From positions 2,647,501-2,711,500 of the forward strand of contig NZ_JAAMTH010000001.1 in NCBI RefSeq assembly GCF_018283455.1: DNA of 64,000 nucleotides. Direction: 5' to 3'. This DNA is from Planococcus sp. MSAK28401 (GTDB taxonomy: Bacteria; Bacillota; Bacilli; Bacillales_A; Planococcaceae). Shown here in pieces: positions 17,901 through 25,754 of the stretch. The translations under genes and the position numbers were made by a program. The notes below the pieces were generated by a model. The model made no database searches and was not told where the DNA came from. It worked only from the letters and a program-made list of their open reading frames with translations. How positions within the stretch are numbered: position 1 is the stretch's first letter; every line of letters begins with the position of its first letter.

Positions 17901-18445
17901 AAAGCATTGCCGCCCCACAATCCTGTTTCAGTTGTCACGGTTGCTTCGACAGAAATCAAGCCCTCCGAATCGCGAGCTTCCTGGACATTCGCTACTGGAG
18001 TCGCTGTCGGCGGCTCTTCGCCTTCAGACAGGATTGTATAGGCTGTTGGAGATTTCAAACCAGCTGTAGTGAAATAGGCCTCCAATGAACCCGTAATAGT
18101 GACTTCTGCTTTAAAATTAGCCGGGTTGTCGACCAAGTTCAAGCCTGAACGAATAGAACCGGATGGCAATTGAACCGGCAAGATTTTCGTCGGGTCGGTT
18201 TCGTCGGGCGAATCCGCCAATCCTATGTTACTGGCTGTTGTGAAAGGGGCTTCCTGGTCGTAGCTTGTTTTGCTGCTGGCAGTACCAACAATAAACCCTT
18301 TCACCGTTGCCGTTCCTGTATTGTTTTCAATGGCTTGTGCCACCGAGATGGTTTCCGCTGCTTCAGCTGTCGCCATATACGGCAACGCAGCGGACAAAGC
18401 CAATAGGAGACTCAAAAAGATCTTCATGAACGCGCTTTTTGCCAC
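14945..18445 (-). CDS. Large secreted multi-domain endonuclease/exonuclease/phosphatase-family nuclease
   Basis: A 1166-residue secreted protein. Order: signal peptide (1-29, ending AEAAE); a DUF6359/OB-fold-like domain (about 33-140); two further OB-fold nucleic-acid-binding-like domains (about 150-350); a chitobiase-type C-terminal immunoglobulin-like domain (AAIHYTTDGSTPTAAS, about 360-420); another OB-fold (about 425-660); an endonuclease/exonuclease/phosphatase catalytic domain (about 685-990) with NVENFS, IEVQDSDG, VTGDMNDFE and ASDHDPLL; and a C-terminal beta region. This resembles ExeM/NucH and YhcR-type extracellular nucleases. No LPXTG or CWB2 anchor is visible. A Pho-box-like promoter suggests expression on phosphate limitation. 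Confidence 0.9.
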   Translation of the reverse strand: MAKSAFMKIFLSLLLALSAALPYMATAEAAETISVAQAIENNTGTATVKGFIVGTASSKTSYDQEAPFTTASNIGLADSPDETDPTKILPVQLPSGSIRSGLNLVDNPANFKAEVTITGSLEAYFTTAGLKSPTAYTILSEGEEPPTATPVANVQEARDSEGLISVEATVTTETGLWGGNAFYVQDETAGIYVYTSSATVTAGDIVRLVGTVSEYGGELQLQPNTVEVLSSGNELPEAQVISPAGVNEETQGERISIERVEITNLESVNTYGTFEFTAVAENGEQVVVRNDNRNGLTFEDFTKRFKEGDLIYLSGIASKFNDAYQVKTLGFESFELVNKPAVYADIFPGVVSEGTEITLASGLDDAAIHYTTDGSTPTAASTVYTKPIVLTQDTVIKAIAVTDETSDVFSFQYTVLKTKDLKIRDIQGQGHYSTYENANVNEVTGVITHFYNGANFVIQDTDDDGDWTTSEAIIVNKSSASSSLAVGDVVSVAGTVEEWFYSGYSDMKENDLPVTRIRSTDVVKTGTADLPEPIIIGEDVFPPTQNIDNDGLTEFQPEEDGIDFWESLELMRVGVADAQIVGPQDYGEVFVVSKNATNNDFHKQGGILLEEDDFNPERIKIQTSEDLVAKAGDTFAEMPVGVLGYGFGNYQIWTEVAQVPAIVDGGTQPEETWIENADDKLTVAAYNVENFSADPSHTTNEKAQRIAESFVNDLNSPDVISMIEVQDSDGPIASGNSDATASYERLIADIQAAGGPTYAWTDIAPEYNQDGGQPGGNIRVGFLYNPERVTLAEGTKGTSTQDNSWTESGDLALNPGRVQPIPMPGTRKPLAAQFEFQGEEIVVIATHLNSKGGDQGLFGQNQPPEFKSEVERIELAHAINGFIEQGLEKNPELNVVVTGDMNDFEFTPALEALQGDILTNKVNDVPEDDRFSYYYQGNTQVLDHLLVTNNLADRTELDMVHINSMFMEQHGRASDHDPLLAQITLGKPEVPGQQQAEPEYTKFSAIVKAAAFDDNGMLDIHFTEDTFTQVLNSNKNLRVELEDMILTLTPNNLKQLAQKTPEGMTLSFEADDAKQVGFWPALTGQFDIAVLNASGTELNMKFDDTVQLRFATDASVRVQFGAHIDKRDRWQVMKGSKNGSSFTLQVKELGNYTVVTNRGQLVRNRR

Positions 18446-18485
18446 TAACTTTCACTCCTCAGATAATTTATTGTCATACCAAACC

Positions 18486-18528
18486 ATTATACTAAAAATT
18501 TGTAAGCGCTTTATTAATTATTTGTAAA
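18486..18528 (-). promoter_or_regulatory. Promoter with Pho-box-like direct repeats upstream of the nuclease gene
   Basis: The minus strand has TATAAT at 18486-18491 and upstream hexamers TTTACA (18523-18528), TTAATA (18512-18517) and CTTACA (18501-18506), each 11 bp apart. PhoP boxes of Bacillus are direct TT(A/T/C)ACA repeats with this period over the -35 region. The motif is imperfect; PhoP control is inferred. Confidence 0.45.
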
Positions 18529-18804
18529 TTCTAACTATTTATGACCAAAATAACTATATAATTACCTTTTATTACCTATAAAATAGTCTTTACGATTTTT
18601 TAACACTCAGTTTCTCTTTTCTTCACTTTCCCACTAAGTCAGTTGTGAATTTTTCCGCAACATAATCACCCGAGAGACGTCTAAACTAAAGGTTTCGTGA
18701 TAAGATAGGGAAATGGAATTGGGAGATTATTGCTCCTCTGTATAAGGAAAGAATTTGGTTTTGCGTTAAAGCGCTCAACCATTTGAAGAAAGTAGGATTT
18801 TGTT
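18529..18804. other. Spacer between nuclease gene and glycan operon
   Basis: AT-rich, no gene seen. It should hold the promoter of the plus-strand operon beginning at 18805; no single convincing sigma-A promoter was found. Matches such as GTTT-N13-GGGAAA around 18693-18715 vaguely recall a sigma-B promoter but are weak. Confidence 0.35.
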
Positions 18805-20331
18805 TTGGGTAGAAAACTCGCACTTACCGGTATTTTGTTTGTCATTGCGTCGTTGTTTTTGAAAGTTTCTGGGCTTCTCCGGGATATGGTTATTGCTTAT
18901 CAATTTGGGGATTCCTATCAATCAGCTGCGTATTTCGCGGCATTCGCTTTGGCAAATACCTTTATTTTATTTTTCACTACCGGCATGAAGAATGCTTTTG
19001 TGCCAAGTTTCATCCATGCACAGGCGGATGGCAAAGGCCATCATCATTTTTCACAAATTATCCGTGGAACGATGGTGCTCGGATTAATCGTCTCTGTCAT
19101 TGGTGCATTGGCATCGCCATTGCTATTGCCTTTGCTATTTCAATTCCCTAACCTTCAGCCCGACGTTCGAGCTGAAGCGATTGAATTGAGTGTTGCTTTA
19201 GCTATTATCTTCTTTATAGCTGTCTTCCTCGTATCGTTAAACTCGGTTTACGAGGCCTATCTCGATGCAGAAAACAAATTTTCGTTGTCGGTCATTTCAC
19301 AGATCATCGTCATCGGCAGCACCATTCTCAGTACCTTGTTGTTTGCAGATGAAATCGGTGCTTACTCAATGGCGTTTGGTTATTTGGCCGGTGCGTTGTT
19401 ATCGTATATTGCCAAGCGGCTCTGGTTCGTCCCTAAAGGCAGCCATAAAGTAATCGGCAAACTCGATTGGGAAGAAATCAAGCCCTTTTCGATCATTTTC
19501 ATTCCGGTCGCTATTACCGTTATGGTCGGCCAAGTCAATTTGACAATCGATAATATCTTCGCCAGCTCGTTCAGCGATTCAGCGGTCAATTACGTGAACT
19601 ATGCGAAGAATATCGTCCACTTCCCGCAAGCGATCATCGGTGTGACAATCGGGACGATCATCTTCCCGATTTTGTCGAAAGCCATTGCGAATGCCAATGA
19701 AAAAAGCTTCAAGCAAGGCATCGAATACGGCTTGATGCTAACGCTTTTGGTTTTACTGCCGGCTGTAGCGGGAATGATGTGGCTGATGCAAGATCTCATC
19801 ACAATCGTTTACGAACGCGGTGCTTTTACAGCGGACGCGACGGCAGCCACTGCAAATGTTGGCTATCTGTATCTGGGATCGGTATTGTTCTTCAGTTTGC
19901 AGAACATCTTGAACAAAGCTTTCTATTCAAAAAAACAAGGCCATGTCATTTTGCGCATTTCCTTGTTCTCCATCGCGCTCAATGTCGCATTGAACTTCCT
20001 GTTCATCGCATGGCTTGATTCGTATCTGGCAATTCCGCTCGCTTCGTCCGTCATGGCGCTCGTTTATTTTGCGCTCAATTGGGTCGTCTTCAACCGGACA
20101 CAAGGCAAGCTTGACTCCCGCTTTATCGTGAAAGACGCTGCCAAGATTTTCATGGCGACCGCTGCGATGTTACTGGTGTTATGGCTTGTATCCGGGCTTC
20201 TCGAAGATTTACATATCTATGTCCGGTTCGGCCTGACGGCGATCATTGGCGCCATTGTCTACGCCGCGGCGGCTCTTGTCTTGAAGACGGAAATCGCACG
20301 CTTCCTCATCAGCAAGCTTAGAAAATCATAA
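18805..20331 (+). CDS. MurJ/Wzx-like lipid-linked polysaccharide flippase
   Basis: A 508-residue MOP-superfamily flippase with about 14 helices. The N-terminus (FLKVSGLLRDMVIAYQFGDS) and the FVPSFI and VLLPAVAGMMWL regions are typical of MurJ. Depending on the paralogue, the cargo is lipid II or another undecaprenyl-linked glycan. The neighbours (deacetylase, O-antigen-ligase-like polymerase, GNAT) make a glycan flippase likely here. It starts with TTG at 18805 behind AGGA. The next gene begins 15 bp after the stop, and all four plus-strand genes up to 23714 form one operon. Confidence 0.85.
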   Translation: MGRKLALTGILFVIASLFLKVSGLLRDMVIAYQFGDSYQSAAYFAAFALANTFILFFTTGMKNAFVPSFIHAQADGKGHHHFSQIIRGTMVLGLIVSVIGALASPLLLPLLFQFPNLQPDVRAEAIELSVALAIIFFIAVFLVSLNSVYEAYLDAENKFSLSVISQIIVIGSTILSTLLFADEIGAYSMAFGYLAGALLSYIAKRLWFVPKGSHKVIGKLDWEEIKPFSIIFIPVAITVMVGQVNLTIDNIFASSFSDSAVNYVNYAKNIVHFPQAIIGVTIGTIIFPILSKAIANANEKSFKQGIEYGLMLTLLVLLPAVAGMMWLMQDLITIVYERGAFTADATAATANVGYLYLGSVLFFSLQNILNKAFYSKKQGHVILRISLFSIALNVALNFLFIAWLDSYLAIPLASSVMALVYFALNWVVFNRTQGKLDSRFIVKDAAKIFMATAAMLLVLWLVSGLLEDLHIYVRFGLTAIIGAIVYAAAALVLKTEIARFLISKLRKS

Positions 20332-20346
20332 GGAGTTTTTCGGATT

Positions 20347-21225
20347 ATGAAACAGGTATTAATGAAAAACGCTGCGCCGGTGCTTAATCCGGCGATTAAA
20401 ACTTCCTTGAAACGCTTTTACAAAGCGGACAAGCCACTTACCTCTCTTGAACCGGCGGAGCGCGTGCTTGTATTTGCGCCTCATATTGACGACGAAACGA
20501 TCGGCCTCGGCGGAACAATCCGCCGTTATGCCGATACTGGCGCGCACGTTACGATTGCCATCATCACCGATGGGAAAAATAGTAATGCCGCTCCGGTCGA
20601 AGCTGATGCGCTGGCAGAGACACGCAAACAGGAATTGCGGTCGATCCAAGACCTGCTTGGCTTTACGGACGTTCGTTACCTTGATTATCCCGATAGCGAG
20701 ATCAAGGATGTCACTTCGAGTGAACGTTTCGGGGAGCTGATCAACGAGATCCGCCCTGATACGATTTATACGACAAGCTTGATCGATGCCCATCCTGATC
20801 ATGTGTACAGCGCCCATTTGGTGGCTGATGCCCTGAAACACACGGACCATCAGCCGAAAATCGTCCGCGAATATGAGATCAATTGTCCTGTACCGCCGGA
20901 AGCGATCAATTGTATTATGGACATTACCGATCAGTTTGCGCTCAAACAACGGGCGACCGAAGCATTCAAAAGCCAAGTGATTGCATTCGATGGATTTTTG
21001 GCGCTCGCTGAGATCAAAGCTGCACAAACAAACGATGCACACGCACGCTACGTAGAAACCTTCATCGAAAACACACCGCAGCAATTTATCCAGGCAGCCG
21101 ATCATTTGAAGACGCAAGACCGCCAGTATGAAAAACATTTCAAGCAAGCGAACCGCACCGTTACTTTATGGTGGGCCATCTTCAAGAACTTAAAGTTGAA
21201 AAAGGCGATTTATCAAAGCCGCTAA
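20347..21225 (+). CDS. PIG-L (LmbE)-family deacetylase
   Basis: A 292-residue zinc-dependent N-acetylglucosamine deacetylase-like protein. Zinc ligands are seen in PHIDDETIG (the H-x-D-D motif, about residues 44-52) and DAHPDHVYSAHL (second histidine pair). Family members remove acetyl groups from GlcNAc-type sugars on lipid or small-molecule carriers. A hydrophobic or basic extension is present at the N-terminus but no signal peptide. Between flippase and polymerase genes it probably de-N-acetylates the repeat unit of a surface polysaccharide, which would give positive charges. Confidence 0.87.
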   Translation: MKQVLMKNAAPVLNPAIKTSLKRFYKADKPLTSLEPAERVLVFAPHIDDETIGLGGTIRRYADTGAHVTIAIITDGKNSNAAPVEADALAETRKQELRSIQDLLGFTDVRYLDYPDSEIKDVTSSERFGELINEIRPDTIYTTSLIDAHPDHVYSAHLVADALKHTDHQPKIVREYEINCPVPPEAINCIMDITDQFALKQRATEAFKSQVIAFDGFLALAEIKAAQTNDAHARYVETFIENTPQQFIQAADHLKTQDRQYEKHFKQANRTVTLWWAIFKNLKLKKAIYQSR

Positions 21226-21249
21226 TTATAAATGCATTTGGAGGATATT

Positions 21250-22713
21250 ATGAACTTTTTTAAGAACGATAACGAAAAATGGTTTTGGCTCATCGCCTTG
21301 ATCGCCATCATGCTAATAGGTTACTCAGAGCTAGCCATCATCGGCTATGCCCTGACACTTGTGTTGTTCGCCTTTGCGTTCATCAATCCCAAGTACGGCA
21401 TCCTGCTGCTGTTCGTCTACATCCCAGTCCGTGAGTTTGTCACGCAATACAATCCCGGACTCAGCTATTTGACCGAAGCCATCGTATTCGGTGCGCTATT
21501 CCAAGTATTCTGGATGAACCGCAAAACGATCGGGAAGCTATTCCACTTCAAGAACTTCGAATACGCCTATTTCGCTTTTCTGATCATCGGTTCGGTTTCT
21601 GCACTGATCATGGGCATCAGCCCAGTTTTGATCGCCATGCAATTGCGGCAGTTCCTGCTCTTTTATCTGGTATATTATATTGTCTACCGTCTTGGCATTA
21701 CCCGCAAAGACTTGGTCAACCTCGTTTGGATTTTTGTCTGGACAGCGATTTTAGTCATTATCCAAGCCATTACTGAAAAACTTTCGATCCGCAACTTGTT
21801 CTTGCCCGAATCGTGGCAAGCCATGGCTTTGTCGGCGAAAAACCGTGTGCGCATCTACGGCATGCTCGGAAATCCAAACGTGCTCGGCATTTATTTAATG
21901 TTCGCGTTCATCGCTTTCTATTATGCGAAGAATAAACTGAAGGAATTCAATCCGCGCTATATGGATATCTTGAATGTCCTTTTAGTCGGTATTTTGGTCC
22001 TGACCTATTCTCGCGGCACTTGGGGAGGATTTTTGATTGCCGCCATCGCTTTCTTGATTATGACGCGGAAATTGAGTGTGCTCATCGATTTCGTCAAGTA
22101 TACGGCGATTGCCCTTGTGCTCGTAGTGCTGCCGCTGAACTTATTAACCAATTACTTTGAAAGCACAGATACAGGCACTGAGAAAGTCACCAATATCCAG
22201 CAATTCGATGTCGGCGGCGAATCAGGGTTCCGTGACCGCATCGGCAGTACGTTCAGTGAAGACACTGTTACCGGCAGCCAAAGTTCAGGGCGTCTGTACA
22301 TTGTCCAAACTGGCTTTGAAGTGTTCAAGGATTACCCGATTATCGGTACCGGATTTGCCACGTTTGGTGATTCCACTACCCTTTCGAATGGATCGCCAAT
22401 TTATGATGAGTACGGAATCGGACATAAGTTCTATTCCGATAACCAATATATCCAAATCATCGTCCAAACTGGCGTACTTGGCGTTATCGCTTTTGCCGCT
22501 TTCTTATTATCAATACTTTGGCGCTACGGCAAAAAGCATAAAGAAAGCTATCTGTATTCGCTGACTGCCAGCATTTTGCTCGGCGCGTACTTCATGGGCC
22601 TTGTTTACAACTTATGGGAATCCGATATTTTCGGACTTGCGTTCTTCGCCCTGCTAGCTGCAGCATCTCGTCGGGAAGATTTCGGCTTATCAGATGACGG
22701 TGAAACTTTATGA
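21250..22713 (+). CDS. O-antigen ligase/polymerase-like membrane protein (Wzy_C family)
   Basis: A 487-residue membrane protein with about 11-12 helices and a long extracellular loop (about residues 310-400), the Wzy/WaaL layout. The signature YGMLGNPNVLGIYL and LTYSRGTWGG are both present. Such proteins polymerise or ligate undecaprenyl-linked glycans outside the membrane. The start at 21250 fits TTGGAGG; an in-frame ATG six codons earlier lacks a site. Its last codons overlap the GNAT gene start by 4 bp (ATGA), implying translational coupling. Confidence 0.87.
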   Translation: MNFFKNDNEKWFWLIALIAIMLIGYSELAIIGYALTLVLFAFAFINPKYGILLLFVYIPVREFVTQYNPGLSYLTEAIVFGALFQVFWMNRKTIGKLFHFKNFEYAYFAFLIIGSVSALIMGISPVLIAMQLRQFLLFYLVYYIVYRLGITRKDLVNLVWIFVWTAILVIIQAITEKLSIRNLFLPESWQAMALSAKNRVRIYGMLGNPNVLGIYLMFAFIAFYYAKNKLKEFNPRYMDILNVLLVGILVLTYSRGTWGGFLIAAIAFLIMTRKLSVLIDFVKYTAIALVLVVLPLNLLTNYFESTDTGTEKVTNIQQFDVGGESGFRDRIGSTFSEDTVTGSQSSGRLYIVQTGFEVFKDYPIIGTGFATFGDSTTLSNGSPIYDEYGIGHKFYSDNQYIQIIVQTGVLGVIAFAAFLLSILWRYGKKHKESYLYSLTASILLGAYFMGLVYNLWESDIFGLAFFALLAAASRREDFGLSDDGETL

Positions 22714-23714
22714 TCCGCCTTTACCAGCCAGGCGACGAAATCGGCATTAACGCCCTTTATGAAAAAGTATTCGGTAAAAAGCGCTCACTTGCTGAATGGC
22801 AATGGAAATTCGAAAGTTTTCCAGAGAGTTCCACGATTGTCGTTTCCGAAGAAGACGGCTTTATCAATGGCCATGCCGCTTTCTTGAAAGTCACATCACG
22901 CCAGCAAGGAACGGAATTGCTGCTCGGCGAACGGGTCGATATTATGGTCGATCCAGATTTCCAAGGCCGCGGCATCTACAAGCAAATCGTTTCCCGCATG
23001 ATTCAGGAATGTGAAACAGAAGGGCTCGATATCCTGTACGGCTTTCCTGCCGAAACAGCGAAGCAAGTGTTCATGAAAATAGCAGGCGGTAAAGACCTCG
23101 GAAATGTCCCGCGCTTTCTTGCGGTCAATAAACCAGGAGCTTTGCTTGCGTCGAAGGTCGGCAAGCTGAGAGCCATCCAATCGCCACTCGACAAAGTATT
23201 TTCTATCAGTGTTCCAAAAAAGAGCACACACCAATTACGTGAACTTGGCGACCGTCTGCCAGTAGCGGAAATGCTATATAACCGCTTTGAAAACCAGTAC
23301 CCGCTTCACGCCAAACGCAACGGCGGATATATTCAGCGCCGCTTCCTCGACCATCCGACGAAAAATTACCAAGTATATACGCTGGAGCAGAATGGCTATG
23401 CCGAAGGGTATTGCGTGCTGCACGAGGAAACGAAAGCGAATGGTGTGACATTTACAACGATTGTGGATTTGTTCGGGCCGAATGATGAAGCAATCATTGC
23501 GGATCAATTGAAGGCGATTCGTCGTTTCACTAAAGCGGATGCGCTTAATTGCTGGGCCGTGCCAGATAGCCCGCGCTACCGCGCATTGAAGAAAGCCGGC
23601 TTTTTCCACATCAATAGCCCGATGCCGTTTGTCATCAAGGATTTCACTGGCACGGGTTCTTATGACGAGCTGGCTGATTGGCATTTGTCGCAGTCGGATG
23701 TTGATTCGTATTAA
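22710..23714 (+). CDS. GNAT-family acetyltransferase of the glycan operon
   Basis: A 334-residue protein with an N-terminal GNAT fold (about 1-150): MVDPDFQGRGIYKQIVSRM is the acetyl-CoA loop. The C-terminal ~180 residues look like a second, degenerate GNAT-like half (YAEGYCVLHEETK; ALKKAGFFHINSPM), as in double-GNAT or FemAB-like enzymes. Acetylation of a polysaccharide unit is inferred from the operon; an amino sugar made by the PIG-L deacetylase could be its target. Last gene before a strong terminator. Confidence 0.82.
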   Translation: MIRLYQPGDEIGINALYEKVFGKKRSLAEWQWKFESFPESSTIVVSEEDGFINGHAAFLKVTSRQQGTELLLGERVDIMVDPDFQGRGIYKQIVSRMIQECETEGLDILYGFPAETAKQVFMKIAGGKDLGNVPRFLAVNKPGALLASKVGKLRAIQSPLDKVFSISVPKKSTHQLRELGDRLPVAEMLYNRFENQYPLHAKRNGGYIQRRFLDHPTKNYQVYTLEQNGYAEGYCVLHEETKANGVTFTTIVDLFGPNDEAIIADQLKAIRRFTKADALNCWAVPDSPRYRALKKAGFFHINSPMPFVIKDFTGTGSYDELADWHLSQSDVDSY

Positions 23715-23720
23715 CGTTTG

Positions 23721-23755
23721 CCCTTCTTCCGGGATTCCGGGAGAAGGGTTTTTTT
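23721..23755 (+). terminator. Terminator after the flippase-GNAT operon
   Basis: Stem CCCTTCTTCCGG / CCGGGAGAAGGG with a GATT loop and a run of seven T. It closes the plus-strand operon just before the repeat block. Confidence 0.9.
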
Positions 23756-23780
23756 GTGTGTTGGGGACTTGGCGTGAAGG

Positions 23781-24025
23781 TGTATAAGGAGATAGTAAGG
23801 GGTTAGTTGTGGAATTATTGCGAGGTTCTATTTTTTCTTCTTGGTAATATTCGCCGCCTTGCTTTGGGTTGGCCTTTGGCATTAAGCCAGGAAGAGCACC
23901 TGTCTTACTGCGTCGGCTCACCCTTGGCGCCGGCAGCTGAGTGATTTCATTGATTCGGGTGAGTTTCATCAGATCTGCTTCTATAGTTAGTTGCCGGCTA
24001 GTGGGGGAATCGCTTCCCGGGACAA
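23781..24025. repeat. Tandem ~245-bp repeat, family B, copy A1
   Basis: One unit of a repeat found five times in the window. It shares with the next unit long exact stretches (for example around GCCGCCTTGCTTTGGGTTGG at 23853 and 24098). The edges are more variable than the core. No coding function is evident; one frame on the opposite strand stays open through the core, but this is not proof of translation. Confidence 0.85.
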
Positions 24026-24270
24026 GTTTTGGGAAGATAGCGAGGATTTGTTTGTGGAATTGTTGCGATGTTCTATTTGTTCTTCATGTTAATAGTCGCC
24101 GCCTTGCTTTGGGTTGGCCTTTGGCATTAAGCCAGGAAGAGCACCTGTCTTACTGCGTCGGCTCACCCTTGGCGCCGGCAGCTGAGTGATTTCATTGATC
24201 CGGGTGAGTTTCATCAGATCTGCTTCTATAGTTAGTTGCCGGCTAGTGGGGGAATCGCTTCCCAAGACAG
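24026..24270. repeat. Tandem ~245-bp repeat, family B, copy A2
   Basis: Second unit of the tandem pair, spaced exactly 245 bp from the first at the core. Together the two units fill most of the gap between convergent genes. The same family recurs inverted at 62290-63030. Confidence 0.85.
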
Positions 24271-24424
24271 TATATCTGGCACATGGCTGCTTACTTTTAA
24301 ATTTTATGGGTGGGTCAGAATTAATTGCACATTCTTAAGATTAAGATGACTCAAGATACAAAACATGACACACTTTCATGCAAAAAAACTAGCAGGTTGA
24401 AGAATATATCTCTCATTCTAGATA

Positions 24425-24595
24425 TAGAGACGGAGTGGAAGGGGGCTGACGCCTGTGGGACCGAGCGGGCTGGCGAGACAAACGTGCCGCGCTCTTTGGC
24501 ACGTTGGCTCAACACCCGCCCCACGGCAAGCAGCCCCCTGCAACGCAGTCGAAAAGCGGAAGTTTTTCAAATCACTTCTTTTTCATTCCAAACCT
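24425..24595. repeat. GC-rich interspersed repeat, family C, copy A
   Basis: A ~170-bp block (GACGGAG... CCTGTGGGACCGAGCGGG ... CACCCGCCCCACGG ... GAAAAGCGGAAG) that matches the reverse complement of about 62005-62200 nearly throughout. It resembles GC-rich intergenic repeats common in Bacillaceae and shares short pieces with family D of this window. It directly follows the family-B pair. Confidence 0.82.
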
Positions 24596-24605
24596 CCTAC
24601 CCTAC

Positions 24606-24650
24606 GAAAAAAACCAAGCATCCTTTCTTTGCGAAGGGGTGCCTGGTTTA
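24606..24650 (-). terminator. Terminator after the metallophosphatase gene
   Basis: On the minus strand AAACCAGGCACCCCTTC pairs with GAAAGGATGCTTGGTTT (some G-U pairs), followed by a T-run. Confidence 0.82.
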
Positions 24651-24653
24651 TGA

Positions 24654-25754
24654 TCACTCGATAAACGCTTCATATGTATCCAGTTCACCGGCTTCGATAA
24701 TATGTCTGATAAAATCTTCGTAGTTGACGATGCCGAGCGCCGTGGCTTCATCAAACAGTTCCTGCACGCGTGCAGTGTGGGGGTGAATTTCTGCATTTTT
24801 AGTTGGATGCAGCTTGCCTGAATGGTTGACGATTTTGCCTGCTTCATCGAAGACTACATTCAGTTCGCCGAGATAGGTATCGTATTCGCCGGTCTGCACG
24901 ACCAAGGTATCGCCGATTTGATTAGGCGGAGCGGTGGTGACGTGTGAATGGCCTCCGATAATAACGTCGATGCCTGGAACTTCTTTAGCCAATGTCCGAT
25001 CATGCCCAATGCCAATATGGGTCAGCGCCACGATCTTGTCGATGCCGATCGATTCAAAATGGGCGACGGCTTGTTTGGCAGCTTCTGTATAATCCGAAAA
25101 TGATACATCACCTGGTACGGTCACGACTTCCTTGTAATGCGTGATGCCGAATATGCCGATTTGTTCATCTCCAACCGTTTGCACGTAGCCTTTATTAATG
25201 CGGCCATCCACGGGTTCGTCCGTATAGCTATAGTCTGCATAAGGCTCGAGGAATTGATCTTGCGAGAAGTCGACGTTGGCTCCAAGAATCGGATATGCGG
25301 CGTGTTTAATATAAGTACTGAGCGGTCCATGGTCGACGACTCCTTCCCCGAGGTCGAATTCATGATTGCCGAGCACCATCCCGTCATAACCGAGATGGTT
25401 CATGAATACGGCATTGGCGAGCGAATCCTGCGCTTTTCGTCCGATTTCCCAAGAGGTCACATCCCCTGCCGACAGCAATAGATGATGGGGATTCGCTCTG
25501 CGGATTTCTTCAATTAACGAAGCGCGCCGTGAGATATTATCCATGACGGTATGGGTATCGTTTGTGTGAATCAAAGCCAGTTCGAACGGTTCGGGTTCCA
25601 CGGGTTCATCTGGCTTGGTGTCTGTTGAAGCTGTTTCTTTTCGATCTGGCGCTTCTTCGTCCCCTATGCCTTCACTTTGGTCTTTTTGCGGCCACATTAG
25701 AAAGGCGGTGAAAGCCACCATGATCACTGCTAAAAATGTCACGATTTTCTGCAT
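24654..25754 (-). CDS. Membrane-anchored 5'-nucleotidase-like metallophosphatase lacking the C-terminal domain
   Basis: A 366-residue protein with an N-terminal membrane anchor (about 1-22), an acidic/proline linker, then a calcineurin-like phosphoesterase domain. Metal ligands are seen in IHTNDTHTV, SAGDVTSWE, LGNHEFDLG, LTHIGIGHD and IIGGHSHVTT. In UshA/YfkN-type 5'-nucleotidases this is followed by a nucleotide-specificity domain; here the protein ends about 50 residues after the metal domain. It probably removes phosphate outside the cell, but substrate choice is unclear. I place the start at ATG 25754 because a -10-like TATATA/TATAGT lies between it and a longer upstream frame. Confidence 0.82.
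   Translation of the reverse strand: MQKIVTFLAVIMVAFTAFLMWPQKDQSEGIGDEEAPDRKETASTDTKPDEPVEPEPFELALIHTNDTHTVMDNISRRASLIEEIRRANPHHLLLSAGDVTSWEIGRKAQDSLANAVFMNHLGYDGMVLGNHEFDLGEGVVDHGPLSTYIKHAAYPILGANVDFSQDQFLEPYADYSYTDEPVDGRINKGYVQTVGDEQIGIFGITHYKEVVTVPGDVSFSDYTEAAKQAVAHFESIGIDKIVALTHIGIGHDRTLAKEVPGIDVIIGGHSHVTTAPPNQIGDTLVVQTGEYDTYLGELNVVFDEAGKIVNHSGKLHPTKNAEIHPHTARVQELFDEATALGIVNYEDFIRHIIEAGELDTYEAFIE

Noticed and set aside
18693..18715. Sigma-B promoter for the flippase operon
   Set aside because: GTTT-N13-GGGAAA is a poor match and AT-rich spacers give such hits often.
20359..21147. 262-residue minus-strand open frame
   Set aside because: Lies antisense to the PIG-L gene, whose zinc motifs are clear; no recognisable features of its own.
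23781..24270. Tandem repeats as a CRISPR array
   Set aside because: Units are ~245 bp and similar throughout; there are no short identical repeats with unique spacers and no cas genes.
24325..24723. Plus-strand open frame across the family-C repeat
   Set aside because: It runs through repeat DNA and the terminator and end of a convergent gene; no ribosome site. The similar frames at 61851-62217 come from the same repeat.
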